Below are positions 1-21,194 of a stretch of DNA of 64,000 bases, piece by piece. The position numbers and the translations under genes were made by a program. Positions within the stretch are counted from its first letter, which is position 1. The number at the start of each line of letters is the position of its first letter. The notes beneath the pieces are model-generated. The model saw only the letters and a program-made list of their open reading frames with translations. It was not told where the DNA came from and ran no database searches. The stretch comes from Streptomyces zaomyceticus (GTDB lineage: Bacteria; Actinomycetota; Actinomycetes; Streptomycetales; Streptomycetaceae), in contig NZ_BNBZ01000002.1 in the NCBI RefSeq assembly GCF_014656215.1, positions 124,001 to 188,000 on the forward strand. Direction: 5' to 3'.

Positions 1-13065
<13,065 letters not shown>

Positions 13066-13085
13066 GGATCTTGCTCCAGGGGTCA

Positions 13086-13114
13086 CCCGCGGCGGACGGG
13101 GTGTCCGCCGCGGG
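13086..13114 (-). terminator. Hairpin just upstream of NRPS 1
   Basis: Perfect 12-bp inverted repeat (CCCGCGGCGGAC / GTCCGCCGCGGG) with a 5-nt loop. It lies in the 169-bp gap between the exporter stop and the NRPS 1 start, about 20 nt before the start codon. It has no T-tract. It could be a partial terminator that lowers NRPS expression relative to the genes before it, or an mRNA-stabilising stem. Nothing else is seen in the gap. Confidence 0.5.
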
Positions 13115-13234
13115 AAGGAAAGGCGAGGAGAGGAAGGAATGAGGAAGGAATGCAGGTGGGGCGGGGCGGGGAGCGGGGCCGGGGAGGCACCGGCCCGGGG
13201 AGGGCGCGTCCGGTGGAGCGATTCCCCGGCCGGG

Positions 13235-14653
13235 TCAGCCGGTGGCCGACCGGACGTCACCGGCGGGGAGCGCGGCGGCGCTCTCCCCGGTGGGCGGCGC
13301 CGAGCCGTCGGAACTCCCGGCGGAGGGAGGCGAGTCGTCGGGATCCCGCCCGGACGGCGCCGAGCCGTCGGGGTCGCCGGTGGATGCCGACGCGTTGTCG
13401 GGATCCTCGCGGGGGAGGGTGGCCTTGCGCAGTCCGGGGACCGCCAGCGCCACCACCACGGCGGCGACGGCGCACACGGCACCGTTCACCAGCGCCGCCC
13501 CCGCAGGGCTGAACCACCGCGCGACCAGGGCCACTTCGACATCGCCGACGACGTCGCCCGTGGTGCCCTGGGCGGTGATGACGCTGACGATCCGGCCCCT
13601 CAGCCGGTCCGGCGTGTTGTGCTGGACGAGGGCGTACTCGAGGATCTCGTACACCGCGCCGGCCGCGCCGCCCACGGCGAGCATGACGAAGGCGACGGTG
13701 ACATCGCCGCTCAGGCCGAATCCGACGGTGGCCAGACCGCCCGTGAACGCGGCGCCCAGGAGCAGCCGTCCGGGACGGGCCGCGCGGGTGATCCAGCCGC
13801 TCGTCGCGGAGACGGCGATCGCACCCACGGCCGGAGCGGTGTAGAGCAGGCCCAGCATGACCTCGCCGCCGCCGAGTCGGGTGTAGACCAGTTCGGGGAA
13901 GAGTACGACCGGCAGGTTGAACAGCGCGGTCACACCGCCGAGGGCCACCAGGCCGCCGACGACGCGGTTGCGCACGGCGAACCGGAAGGCGGCCAGCGGC
14001 GATCCGGAGTCCTCGGTGCCGTCGGTCTCGTCCTCGTCGTCGTCCCGGAAGGGCGGCAGCGGCCTGAGCCGGAGCAGCAGCAGGGTGGTGATTCCGGTGG
14101 TGACCGCGGTGAAGGCGAAGACCGGTCCGGGGCCGGACAGGGCGAGCAGGATGCCGCCGATGAAGGGGGCGGTGACGGAGCCGATCTCGCCGGTGAGGGA
14201 GATCAGTGCGCCGGCGGCGGGCAGTTGGTCCGGACGGACCAGGGTCGGCGCGACCGCCATGAGCGCGGTGACGCTCACTCCGGTGGCCAGTCCGTCCCAG
14301 GCGACGCAGAGGTAGATCGCCCACAGGTGCGGTTCGGGCAGGAAGGCGTTGACGGCGAGACCCGCGAAGGCGAGGGCGGCGGAGGCGCGGGCCCAGAGGA
14401 TCAGCGTCCGGCGGTCGGTCCGGTCGGCCATCCAGCCGCCCCACAGGGAACCGGCGAGGACCGTGACACTCATGATCATGCTGGAGACGGCGACGCCGAA
14501 GGTGGACCGGGTCAGTCCGTAGACCTGGGCCGAGAGGGCGACGGTGGCCATGCCGAGGCCGAACAGCGAGACCACCCGGGCGATGAAGATCGCCCGGAAG
14601 TCCCGGCTGGTCCGCAGCGGGCCGATGTCGATGAGGAGGTCAGCCGCGCGCAC
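13235..14653 (-). CDS. MFS siderophore exporter, EntS family
   Basis: 472-residue major facilitator with about 12 hydrophobic segments and the MFS loop motif [11 protein letters not shown] after the second to third segment. The N-terminus ([21 protein letters not shown]) and overall pattern resemble EntS-type enterobactin exporters. The last 55 residues are a hydrophilic tail rich in Asp, Ser, Gly and Pro, probably disordered. The start overlaps the end of the upstream aryl carrier gene by 14 nt, so the two are translated together. NRPS 1 follows 169 nt downstream. EntS-type pumps move catecholate siderophores across the inner membrane, which fits the aryl carrier protein and the starter C domain of NRPS 1. 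The substrate is inferred from context. Confidence 0.85.
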   Translation of the reverse strand: MRAADLLIDIGPLRTSRDFRAIFIARVVSLFGLGMATVALSAQVYGLTRSTFGVAVSSMIMSVTVLAGSLWGGWMADRTDRRTLILWARASAALAFAGLAVNAFLPEPHLWAIYLCVAWDGLATGVSVTALMAVAPTLVRPDQLPAAGALISLTGEIGSVTAPFIGGILLALSGPGPVFAFTAVTTGITTLLLLRLRPLPPFRDDDEDETDGTEDSGSPLAAFRFAVRNRVVGGLVALGGVTALFNLPVVLFPELVYTRLGGGEVMLGLLYTAPAVGAIAVSATSGWITRAARPGRLLLGAAFTGGLATVGFGLSGDVTVAFVMLAVGGAAGAVYEILEYALVQHNTPDRLRGRIVSVITAQGTTGDVVGDVEVALVARWFSPAGAALVNGAVCAVAAVVVALAVPGLRKATLPREDPDNASASTGDPDGSAPSGRDPDDSPPSAGSSDGSAPPTGESAAALPAGDVRSATG

Positions 14654-14909
14654 GGTTCGCTCCCCGCGGCGAGCAGAGGAGCTCGGCCCACTCGTCGAGG
14701 GTGGGGCGTTCCGCGAGGTCGACGAAGCCGATCTCCACGCCCTCCCCGCGCCAGGCCTCGACCAGGGTCATGAGGCGGATCGAGTCCAGTCCCTGGTCGA
14801 GCAGGCTCTCCGCCGGCGCGATCTCCTCGGCCTCGACGTAGAGCACGTCGGCGACGTCCTGGGTGAGCCGTTCGCGTGTGAACGCCTGCTGTCCGGTCGT
14901 GTCGGCCAT
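14640..14909 (-). CDS. Stand-alone aryl carrier protein (EntB C-terminal type)
   Basis: 89-residue carrier protein with the phosphopantetheine site in LLDQGLDSIRLMTLVEAW, followed by IGFVDLAERPTLDEWAELL. This closely follows the carrier domain of EntB/DhbB, in which an aryl acid (2,3-dihydroxybenzoate or salicylate) is held as a thioester. The isochorismatase half of EntB is absent. The ATG at 14909 has GAAGAGG upstream. It is the first gene of the unit aryl carrier -> exporter -> NRPS 1, with an iron box 42 nt ahead of its start. It should hand its aryl group to the starter C domain of NRPS 1. No EntE-like ligase to load it is in the window. Confidence 0.88.
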   Translation of the reverse strand: MADTTGQQAFTRERLTQDVADVLYVEAEEIAPAESLLDQGLDSIRLMTLVEAWRGEGVEIGFVDLAERPTLDEWAELLCSPRGANRARG

Positions 14910-14950
14910 CGTCGTGTCCTCTTCCCGTACGACATGCGAAGTAGTTCCAG

Positions 14951-14969
14951 TTAGGTAAGGCTTACCTAA
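14951..14969. promoter_or_regulatory. Iron box 1, perfect palindrome, shared divergent promoter
   Basis: TTAGGTAAGGCTTACCTAA is a perfect 19-bp palindrome that differs from the actinobacterial DmdR/IdeR consensus at only a few central positions. It lies between the minus-strand aryl carrier-exporter-NRPS 1 unit (start 14909) and the plus-strand GNAT gene (start near 15069), so one repressor dimer pair could control both directions. The assignment is by motif; the iron regulator itself is not in the window. Confidence 0.9.
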
Positions 14970-15068
14970 CTCTCTATGGTGTGGTGGAGTCAAGCCGGTC
15001 GGCGTGACCCCCCAGGTGGCCCGCCGCCCCCCCAAATCCCCGAGAGCGAGAAGTCGTTGACCACAGCC

Positions 15069-15560
15069 ATGCCCCGCCCGGGCCTCCGCCGGGAGCCCGT
15101 CGCGGTGCTCCGCCCCGCCGGCACGGCCGATGCCGATGCCGTGCACCGGTTGTCCGGCCCCTTCGCGCGTGAGGGAGCCCTGCGCGAGCGCTCCGCCGCC
15201 CAGTACGCGCGTGACGCGGGGGACTTCGTGCTTGCCGAGACCGCCCGCGGGGAACTGGCGGGATGTGTGGCGCTGAGTCGTCGGCGGGACGCGTGCGGCG
15301 GGATGGCCGCCGTGCTCTACAACTTCTGTGTGGCGCCGGGCAATCAGGGGCGCGGTATCGGTTCCGCACTGCTGCGGGCCGCTCTCGCCGAGGCCGCGGC
15401 CCAGGGTGCGTCACAGGTGTTCACGGCGACCGCCGGCAGTGGACTGCTCTTCCTGCGTCACGGGTTCACGGCGGCCGACGAGTCGGCGGCGCCCGTGGAG
15501 TGGCGCGCCTCGCTGGATCCGGCGCGGGGCTCCCGGGTTCTGGTGCGCGCCCTGAGGTGA
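15069..15560 (+). CDS. GNAT acetyltransferase resembling short N-acetylglutamate synthases
   Basis: 163-residue GNAT-fold acetyltransferase. The acetyl-CoA loop reads VAPGNQGRGIGSALL, and the C-terminal half carries FTATAGSGLLFLRHGF. The arrangement (RERSAAQYARDAGDFVLAE, then GCVAL, then AVLYNFCV) resembles the short ArgA-like N-acetylglutamate synthases of actinobacteria, which make the first intermediate of ornithine synthesis. That would complement ArgC, ArgJ, ArgB and ArgD at the other end of the cluster. An in-frame TTG at 15057 is an alternative start; neither start has a strong ribosome site. It shares a perfect iron box with the aryl carrier unit. It could instead acetylate the siderophore, since foroxymithine-type peptides have an alpha-N-acetyl group. 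The family is certain; the substrate is not. Confidence 0.7.
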   Translation: MPRPGLRREPVAVLRPAGTADADAVHRLSGPFAREGALRERSAAQYARDAGDFVLAETARGELAGCVALSRRRDACGGMAAVLYNFCVAPGNQGRGIGSALLRAALAEAAAQGASQVFTATAGSGLLFLRHGFTAADESAAPVEWRASLDPARGSRVLVRALR

Positions 15561-15568
15561 GCGTGTGA

Positions 15569-15599
15569 GGGCCGGGGCGGACGCGGTCCGCCCCGGCCC
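15569..15599. terminator. Bidirectional terminator between GNAT and MbtH-1
   Basis: Perfect 14-bp stem (GGGCCGGGGCGGAC / GTCCGCCCCGGCCC) with a 3-nt loop. It lies directly after the GNAT stop and downstream of the convergent MbtH-1 gene. It has no T-tract, as is common in streptomycete terminators. Confidence 0.75.
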
Positions 15600-15670
15600 C
15601 GAGTGGTCCCCCGGGGTGTCGGCGATGCCGGTGGTGCCGGGGGAGTGGCGGCGGGGGTGCGGTGGGACCG

Positions 15671-15880
15671 CTATGCGCGGGCCGCGAGGCTCGCGGGGCG
15701 CATGTCGGTCCAGTGGGTCTCGACGTACTGTGCACAGCCCTCCCGGGAGTCCTCGCCGTGCACGACGGTCCAGCCGCTCGGGACCTCGGCGAACGCGGGC
15801 CAGAGCGAGTGCTGGTTCTCGGCGTTGACGAGCACGAGGTAGCGGGCGTCGTCGTCCTCGAAGGGGTTGGTCGCGGTCAT
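15671..15880 (-). CDS. MbtH-like protein 1
   Basis: 69-residue MbtH-family chaperone that binds and activates NRPS adenylation domains. It has the family pattern [24 protein letters not shown], then [25 protein letters not shown], with the conserved tryptophans present. It is transcribed alone, with its own iron box about 105 nt upstream. A second MbtH (42556) is coupled to NRPS 2, so this copy may mainly serve NRPS 1, though cross-activation is common in this family. Confidence 0.96.
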   Translation of the reverse strand: MTATNPFEDDDARYLVLVNAENQHSLWPAFAEVPSGWTVVHGEDSREGCAQYVETHWTDMRPASLAARA

Positions 15881-15985
15881 GCTGGCTCTCCTTGCGGGGG
15901 GCTGTGCGTGCGGTGCGGAGAAGGCGCTCCGAGGGGATCCGCCGACTCGCGGGTCGGTGGCTCGGGAGCCCGGGCACCTCGTTGA

Positions 15986-16004
15986 TTAGGTAAGGCTAGC
16001 CTAA
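15986..16004. promoter_or_regulatory. Iron box 2, upstream of MbtH-1
   Basis: TTAGGTAAGGCTAGCCTAA is a close match to the DmdR/IdeR iron box. It lies 106 nt upstream of the MbtH-1 start on the minus strand and downstream of the AraC gene terminator. Confidence 0.88.
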
Positions 16005-16033
16005 GATCCTTGAGGGGTGAGCGACTGTCAAGA

Positions 16034-16061
16034 GCGCCCCCGGGGCGAGCCGCGGGGGCGC
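16034..16061. terminator. Terminator hairpin after the AraC gene
   Basis: Inverted repeat GCGCCCCCG / CGGGGGCGC, 9 bp with a 10-nt loop, just beyond the stop of the minus-strand AraC gene. It separates that gene from the MbtH-1 promoter. Confidence 0.6.
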
Positions 16062-16080
16062 CGCACTCCCTGACATACGG

Positions 16081-16872
16081 TCAGGAGGACTGGTTCGGGC
16101 GCGGGTTGCCCTGCCCCGGACGGCCCTTGATCCATGCACCGGGCGTGCAGCCGAAGTGCCGCCGGAAGGCCATGATGTAGCCGTTGGTGCTGACGAAACC
16201 CACCCGGGCGGCGGCGGTGCCGACCTGGTGCCCCCGGTCCAGCAGATCCAGCGAACGGTTCAGGCGGACCCGGGTGCGCCACTCCGAGAAGGCGAGCCCC
16301 GTCTCGTTGCGGAAGGCGCGGCGCAGGCTGGTCGAGCTGGTGTAGAGGCTCTCCGCCCATTCCGTCGCTGTCCGTTGGTCCTCCGGGCTGCGCAGCAGCG
16401 CCCCGGCCACGGTCGCGGCGGTGGCGCTCGTCGGGCGCGGCAGCGGCAGTGCCGCGGACGGGATCCCGGTCAGGGCCGCGAAGGTGGACGCGTCGTCGGC
16501 CCCGGCCCCCGCGTCGCGCGTCCGGGCCAGCAGAAGCCTCCGCCGCGACTCGTCCACCCGGACCACCGTGGGCTCCGCGTAAGGGAGTTCGTGGACATCG
16601 GCGTCGAACGGTTCGGCCAGCACCAGGGAGTCGGGGTGGAAGCGCGCGCTGTGCGGCGTGCCCGCCGGGATCCAGAGTGCCGTGGACGGGGAGAGTTCGT
16701 GGTCGCTCCCCGGCGTGGAGACGGAGATCCGTCCCAGTGGCGCGTAGAGCAGCTGGTGGAAGTCGTGGACGTGGGTGGGATGTCCCCCCGCCGTGATGAA
16801 GTCCTCGTCCGCCGTCGTGCCGGCCGACGCGCGGGTTCGCCCGGTCTTCTCTCGCGTACTGCCCTGGGCCAT
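16081..16872 (-). CDS. AraC-family transcriptional regulator
   Basis: 263-residue regulator. The N-terminal half is a cupin-like sensor region with a His-rich GHPTHVHDFHQLLYAP segment and WIPAGTPHSARFHP. The C-terminal hundred residues hold two helix-turn-helix units ending in the AraC signature region (GFVSTNGYIMAFRRHFGCTPGAW). The ATG at 16872 was chosen because the cupin homology begins soon after it; the reading frame stays open further upstream without recognisable sequence. It is divergent from the first siderophore import operon with an iron box between them. AraC proteins beside siderophore genes, such as PchR, YbtA and Btr, usually activate uptake when the siderophore is bound, so that role is likely here but inferred. 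Confidence 0.87.
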   Translation of the reverse strand: MAQGSTREKTGRTRASAGTTADEDFITAGGHPTHVHDFHQLLYAPLGRISVSTPGSDHELSPSTALWIPAGTPHSARFHPDSLVLAEPFDADVHELPYAEPTVVRVDESRRRLLLARTRDAGAGADDASTFAALTGIPSAALPLPRPTSATAATVAGALLRSPEDQRTATEWAESLYTSSTSLRRAFRNETGLAFSEWRTRVRLNRSLDLLDRGHQVGTAAARVGFVSTNGYIMAFRRHFGCTPGAWIKGRPGQGNPRPNQSS

Positions 16873-16957
16873 GGCCCACCCCCTGGGACATGGGGACCGG
16901 GTCGACGTCCTGGTCCCTCGGTGTGATCGGTCGACCTCCGGGTTGGATCGCCGAAGG

Positions 16958-16976
16958 TTAGGTAAGGGTAACCTAA
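16958..16976. promoter_or_regulatory. Iron box 3, between AraC gene and import operon 1
   Basis: TTAGGTAAGGGTAACCTAA has near-perfect dyad symmetry. It lies 35 nt before the first permease start on the plus strand and 86 nt before the AraC start on the minus strand. Confidence 0.9.
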
Positions 16977-17011
16977 CTGACCGCACGACCCGTGAGGAAC
17001 AGGAACAACCC

Positions 17012-18058
17012 ATGACAGAAACGTCCCCACCGGTGAGAGCCCCGCTGCCACCGGTACGGACCCGGCTCTCACGCGGCACGACCGTCGCGGTGCTCGCCAC
17101 CGCCGCACTGGCCGCGACCCTGATCGCCGGAATCGCGCTCGGCGCCCGGGACATCTCCCCCCTGGAAGTCGTCCGCATCCTGCTCCACCCGGGAGGAGAG
17201 GCGTACAACTCGCACGTCCTGTGGACCGAACGCATCCCCCGGACCCTGCTCGGCATCGCCGTCGGCGCGGCGCTGGGCGCCTCGGGACTCATCATGCAGG
17301 CGCTCACCGCCAACCCGCTCGCCGATCCCGGCATCCTCGGAGTCGAACAAGGGGCCGCCATGTGCGTCGTGTTCGGCATCATGTTCCTCGGAGTCACCGG
17401 CGTACGGGGCTACTTCTGGCTCGCCCTCGTGGGATCCGCCCTCGCCGCGGCCCTCGTCTATCTCATCGGTACCCGCACCGACGCCGGCAGCTCCTCCGTC
17501 GGACTCGTGCTCGCCGGCGTCGCCCTCGCCGCCGTGATGTCCTCCCTCATCACCCTCCTCGTCGTCCGCGACAAGGAGGTCTACGCCCACCTGCGCTTCT
17601 GGTCGGTCGGCCAGCTCACCGGCCGCGCGGAGATCATGGGCGAGATCATGCCCTTCGTGATCTGCGGGCTGCTGCTCGCGCTGCCGCTCGGCCGCACGCT
17701 CAACATCCTCGGCCTCGGAGACGACACCGCCCGCGCCCTCGGCGTACGGGTCGAGCGGGCCCGCCTGGCGAGCGCCGGCGTCGCCGTCCTGCTCTGCGCC
17801 GCGGCCACCGCCGCCGTCGGCCCGGTCGCCTTCGTCGGACTGGTCGCCGCCCACTGCGCACGGCTCCTGACCGGGCCGGACCACCGCTGGTCCCTGCCGA
17901 TCTCCATGGCCGTCGGCGCCGTCCTGCTCACGGCCTCCGACACCGCCGGGCGGCTGATCCTCGACCACGGGGAGATCCAGGTGGGACTCATGACCGCCGT
18001 CGTCGGCACCCCCTTCTTCGTCTGGCTGGCCCGCCGCCGCGACCTGGTGAAGATGTGA
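17012..18058 (+). CDS. FecCD-family iron-siderophore permease 1a
   Basis: 348-residue membrane permease of the BtuC/FecCD family, one half of the import channel. About ten hydrophobic segments are visible. Family motifs include RIPRTLLGIAVGAALGASG, LTANPLADPGILGVEQGA and VGPVAFVGLVAAHCARLL. The ATG at 17012 is preceded by an AGGAAC-rich sequence. Its stop overlaps the next start by one base (TGATG). It heads the operon permease-permease-ATPase-binding protein, directly behind iron box 3, and should import a ferric siderophore made in this cluster. Confidence 0.95.
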   Translation: MTETSPPVRAPLPPVRTRLSRGTTVAVLATAALAATLIAGIALGARDISPLEVVRILLHPGGEAYNSHVLWTERIPRTLLGIAVGAALGASGLIMQALTANPLADPGILGVEQGAAMCVVFGIMFLGVTGVRGYFWLALVGSALAAALVYLIGTRTDAGSSSVGLVLAGVALAAVMSSLITLLVVRDKEVYAHLRFWSVGQLTGRAEIMGEIMPFVICGLLLALPLGRTLNILGLGDDTARALGVRVERARLASAGVAVLLCAAATAAVGPVAFVGLVAAHCARLLTGPDHRWSLPISMAVGAVLLTASDTAGRLILDHGEIQVGLMTAVVGTPFFVWLARRRDLVKM

Positions 18059-19134
18059 TGACCGCGATCGACACCCGGCCCACGCGGCCGGACACACCGG
18101 CCACGCCCGCCGTCGTCGCGGACCTGCGCGCCGGCCGCCGCGCCCGCAACCGCCGCACCACCGTGGTCGCCTGCGTGCTCGCCGTCGCCCTGCTCGGGCT
18201 CACGGCCGCCTCCGTTCTCCTCGGCGGCATCGGACGGGTCGACCCCGCCGACGTCCTTCCCGCCGTGTTCGGCCTGCGCACCGGTCTCGCCGACTACATG
18301 ATCTTCCAGTTGCGGATGCCGAGGGCGCTGGCCGCGCTCCTCGCCGGGGCCCTCTTCGGCCTGGCGGGCTCGCTCTACCAGCGGCTCATCCGCAACCCGC
18401 TCGCCACCCCCGACATCGTGGGGATCTCGGCGGGCGCCGGAGCGGGCGCCGCGACGGCGCTGCTCTACGCGCCCGCGGCCTTCACCCTCGGCGTACCGGT
18501 CGCCGCGGTCATCGGCTCGTTCGTCCTGGTCGCCGCCGTCCAACTGCTCAGTTGGCGGAACGGGGTCGACACGTACCGGCTGGTCCTGGTGGGCATCGGC
18601 CTGAGCGCCGTCTGCACCGCGTACACCAACTACCTGTTCACCGTGGCGGACCAGCAGAGCATCGCCATCGCCATGCGCTGGACCGTCGGCAGCACCAACG
18701 CGGCCGACTGGGACGGGGTCATCACCCTCGCACTCGGCCTCGGCGTCTGCCTGATCGCCGCCCTCCTCGTCGGCCGGTCCCTCGGCACCCTCGCCCTCGG
18801 CGACGGATTCGCCGCCGGACTCGGGACCCGGGTGACATCGGTCCGTGTCGGCGTCCTGCTGCTCGGTGCCGCCGCCGCGGCCCTCGCCACCAGCGTCGTC
18901 GGACCCATCGGCTTCGTCTCCCTCATCGGCGGACCCATCGCCGTACGGCTCGTGGGCATCGACCGCTCGACCGCCGTCGCCCCGGCCGTCGGCGCCGTCA
19001 TCGTCATCGGCGCCGACGTCCTCGCGCAGCACGCACCCGTGATCAGTCCGGTGCCCACCGGGGTCCTGACCGCGCTGCTCGGCGCCCCCTACTTCGTCTG
19101 GCTGATCCTTCGACGCAGGCAGGGAGCCTCGTGA
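18058..19134 (+). CDS. FecCD-family iron-siderophore permease 1b
   Basis: 358-residue partner permease with the same family pattern (RMPRALAALLAGALFGLAGS, RNPLATPDIVGISAGAGAGA, VVGPIGFVSLIGGPIAVRL) and about ten membrane segments. A 40-residue Arg-rich cytoplasmic N-terminus precedes the first segment. The start overlaps the previous stop by one base and its own stop overlaps the ATPase start as GTGA, so the three channel genes are translationally coupled. Confidence 0.95.
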   Translation: MTAIDTRPTRPDTPATPAVVADLRAGRRARNRRTTVVACVLAVALLGLTAASVLLGGIGRVDPADVLPAVFGLRTGLADYMIFQLRMPRALAALLAGALFGLAGSLYQRLIRNPLATPDIVGISAGAGAGAATALLYAPAAFTLGVPVAAVIGSFVLVAAVQLLSWRNGVDTYRLVLVGIGLSAVCTAYTNYLFTVADQQSIAIAMRWTVGSTNAADWDGVITLALGLGVCLIAALLVGRSLGTLALGDGFAAGLGTRVTSVRVGVLLLGAAAAALATSVVGPIGFVSLIGGPIAVRLVGIDRSTAVAPAVGAVIVIGADVLAQHAPVISPVPTGVLTALLGAPYFVWLILRRRQGAS

Positions 19135-19976
19135 CACCCACCGTGACACCCCCGACCCCGGGCCTGGAGCTCGTGACCCATCAGATCGAAGCCCGTGGCA
19201 TCAGCGCCGGATACAGCGCCACCCCCGTCATCGAGAACCTCTCCGTACGGATCGAGGCCGGCCGCATCACCGCGCTCGTCGGACCGAACGCCTGCGGCAA
19301 GTCCACCCTCCTCAAGTCGATGGCGCGGCTGCTGCCCCTCGCCGCCGGGTCGGTCCTCCTCGAAGGCGCCGACATCCACCGTCTGCCCACCCGCGAGGTG
19401 GCCCGTCGGCTCGGCGTACTGCCGCAGTCCCCGATCGCCCCGGAGAGCATCACCGTCGGCGACCTGGTCTGGCGCGGACGCCACCCGCACCGGCAGTTCG
19501 GCCGCCGCCGCGACGCCCACGACGACACGGTCATCGCCGAGGCCCTTCGGGCCACCGGCACCGCCGAACTCGTCGACCGCCCCGTCGACCAGCTCTCCGG
19601 CGGACAGCGGCAGCGGGTCTGGATCGCCCTGGCCCTCGCCCAGGACACCCCGACCCTGCTGCTCGACGAGCCCACCACCTATCTGGACGTCGCGCACCAG
19701 ATCGAGGTGATGGACCTTCTCGCGGAACTCAACGAACAGACGGGCAAGACCATCGTGCTCGTCTCCCACGACCTCAACCAGGCTGCCCTGTACGCCTCGA
19801 CCATCGTCGCCCTGCGCGACGGAGCGGTCGTCCGGCAGGGCACACCCGAAGAGGTGCTCGACGAAGCGACCGTGGCCGAGGTCTTCGGCCTCCGGTGCGT
19901 CGTCGTCCCCCACCCCCTCACGGGCAGGCCGCAGATCTTCCCCCTCGGCCGCCGTCACCACTCGCAGGAGAACTGA
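19131..19976 (+). CDS. Iron-siderophore ABC transporter ATPase 1
   Basis: 281-residue FepC/FhuC-type ATPase. Walker A is GPNACGKST, the Q-loop region is LGVLPQS, the signature is LSGGQRQRVW, Walker B is LLLDEPTTYLD and the switch His is in LVSHDLNQA. All catalytic motifs are intact. It uses a GTG start overlapping the permease stop (GTGA). It powers permeases 1a and 1b; the lipoprotein binding gene follows 2 nt after its stop. Confidence 0.96.
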   Translation: MTPTVTPPTPGLELVTHQIEARGISAGYSATPVIENLSVRIEAGRITALVGPNACGKSTLLKSMARLLPLAAGSVLLEGADIHRLPTREVARRLGVLPQSPIAPESITVGDLVWRGRHPHRQFGRRRDAHDDTVIAEALRATGTAELVDRPVDQLSGGQRQRVWIALALAQDTPTLLLDEPTTYLDVAHQIEVMDLLAELNEQTGKTIVLVSHDLNQAALYASTIVALRDGAVVRQGTPEEVLDEATVAEVFGLRCVVVPHPLTGRPQIFPLGRRHHSQEN

Positions 19977-19978
19977 CC

Positions 19979-21061
19979 ATGAACCGCCTCGCAAGACCCG
20001 CCGCACGACGCTCCGCCGTCCGCACCCTGATCGCCACCGCCGCGGCCGCCACCCTGCTCGTCGGCTGCGGCGCCGCCAAGGACGACAAGGCCGGCGCCGA
20101 GAAGCCGGCCGGCGGCGCCGCGCCCGCCGCCGAGAAGCCGGCCGGCGGCGCCGCGCCCGCCGCCGCCTTCCCGGTCACGCTCACCAACGCGTGGGGCAGG
20201 ACCGAGGTGGAGAAGAAGCCGCTCAAGGTGGCCACCGTCTCCGACGGCGACACCTCCATCGCGCTCGCGCTCGGCCTCGTCCCCGTCATCACCCCGGACG
20301 CCGAGGACGGCGGCCCGATCCCGGAGTACAAGCAGCGCGCCCTCACCAAGCTCGGCGCCGGCAAGCTCAAGACCTACGACGACACCGACGGCACCGACTT
20401 CGAGGCCATCGCGGCCGAGGCCCCCGACATCATCCTCGGCATGAACACCTGGTCCATGGACACGGACTACGCCAAGCTCACGCCCATCGCCCCGGTCGTC
20501 ACGTACACCGACAAGAAGCACGCCGACACCCTGACCTGGCAGGAGCGGCTGAAGAACGCCGCCAAGGCGCTGGGCATGACGGCGGAGGCCGACAAGGTGA
20601 TCGCCGCGAACGACAAGGCCATCGCCGACGCGGCCACCGCGCACCCCGAGTTCAAGGGCAAGACGTACACCTACGCGGTCGTCCACCCCGAGCAGCTCAC
20701 CTTCATGTCCTACGCCGACCAGGACCCGGGGGTCTTCGAGCAGCTCGGCCTGAGGAAGACCGCCAAGGCCACGAGCTACAACGCGGACAAGAACTCCGTC
20801 AGCCTGGAGAACCTCGACGAGCTGGAGGCCGACGTCCTGCTGATGACGTACCCCTTCGGCGACAACGGACTGCTCAGCGCCTCCGAGCTGGAGAGCAACA
20901 AGCTCTTCCGGTCCCTCACGGTCGTCAAGGGCGAGCACTACGCGGTGATCCCGGCGGAGAACACCCTCTCCTCCGCCGTCGCCTACCCCGACGCCCTCAG
21001 CTTCCCGTGGATCGTCGAGAAGCTGACCCCCATCCTCGCCAAGGCCGTCGCCGGCAAGTGA
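19979..21061 (+). CDS. Ferric-siderophore binding lipoprotein 1
   Basis: 360-residue extracellular binding protein. The N-terminus has Arg-rich, hydrophobic and lipobox parts (TLLVGC, lipid on Cys about 31), so it is anchored outside the membrane. After a Lys/Ala/Gly/Pro linker containing an 11-residue tandem repeat, the periplasmic-binding-protein fold of the FepB/FhuD class follows (PLKVATVSDGDTSIALALG, then EAPDIILGMN). It is the last channel gene of import operon 1. Only a ligand test could tell which of the two predicted siderophores it binds. Confidence 0.94.
   Translation: MNRLARPAARRSAVRTLIATAAAATLLVGCGAAKDDKAGAEKPAGGAAPAAEKPAGGAAPAAAFPVTLTNAWGRTEVEKKPLKVATVSDGDTSIALALGLVPVITPDAEDGGPIPEYKQRALTKLGAGKLKTYDDTDGTDFEAIAAEAPDIILGMNTWSMDTDYAKLTPIAPVVTYTDKKHADTLTWQERLKNAAKALGMTAEADKVIAANDKAIADAATAHPEFKGKTYTYAVVHPEQLTFMSYADQDPGVFEQLGLRKTAKATSYNADKNSVSLENLDELEADVLLMTYPFGDNGLLSASELESNKLFRSLTVVKGEHYAVIPAENTLSSAVAYPDALSFPWIVEKLTPILAKAVAGK
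20096..20161 (+). repeat. 33-bp tandem repeat (2 copies) in binding protein 1 linker
   Basis: Two adjacent, identical 33-nt units encode AEKPAGGAAPA twice. They lie in the linker between the lipidated Cys and the ligand-binding domain. Copy number could vary between strains and change only the linker length. Confidence 0.9.
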
Positions 21062-21102
21062 TCCCCGCTCCGCGAGGGAGCGACATCGCCCCGCACCACC
21101 CG

Positions 21103-21156
21103 CGCGGGCCGGGCGGACCGGACGGCGTCACCACGCCGCCGGTCCGCCCGGCCGCG
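21103..21156 (+). terminator. Strong intra-operon hairpin before the SIP fusion gene
   Basis: A long, nearly perfect inverted repeat of about 24 bp per arm with two small bulges and a 4-nt loop. It lies in the 133-nt gap between the binding protein stop and the SIP fusion start. It may be a leaky terminator that keeps reductase expression below that of the transporter. Confidence 0.65.
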
Positions 21157-21194
21157 ATTCCCGGACCATCGCAGTGCCAGAAGGAGCCCTCCCC

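Noticed and set aside
16873..17397. Longer AraC gene starting inside the divergent permease gene
   Set aside because: It would span iron box 3 and the permease 5' end; the cupin sensor sequence begins after ATG 16872.
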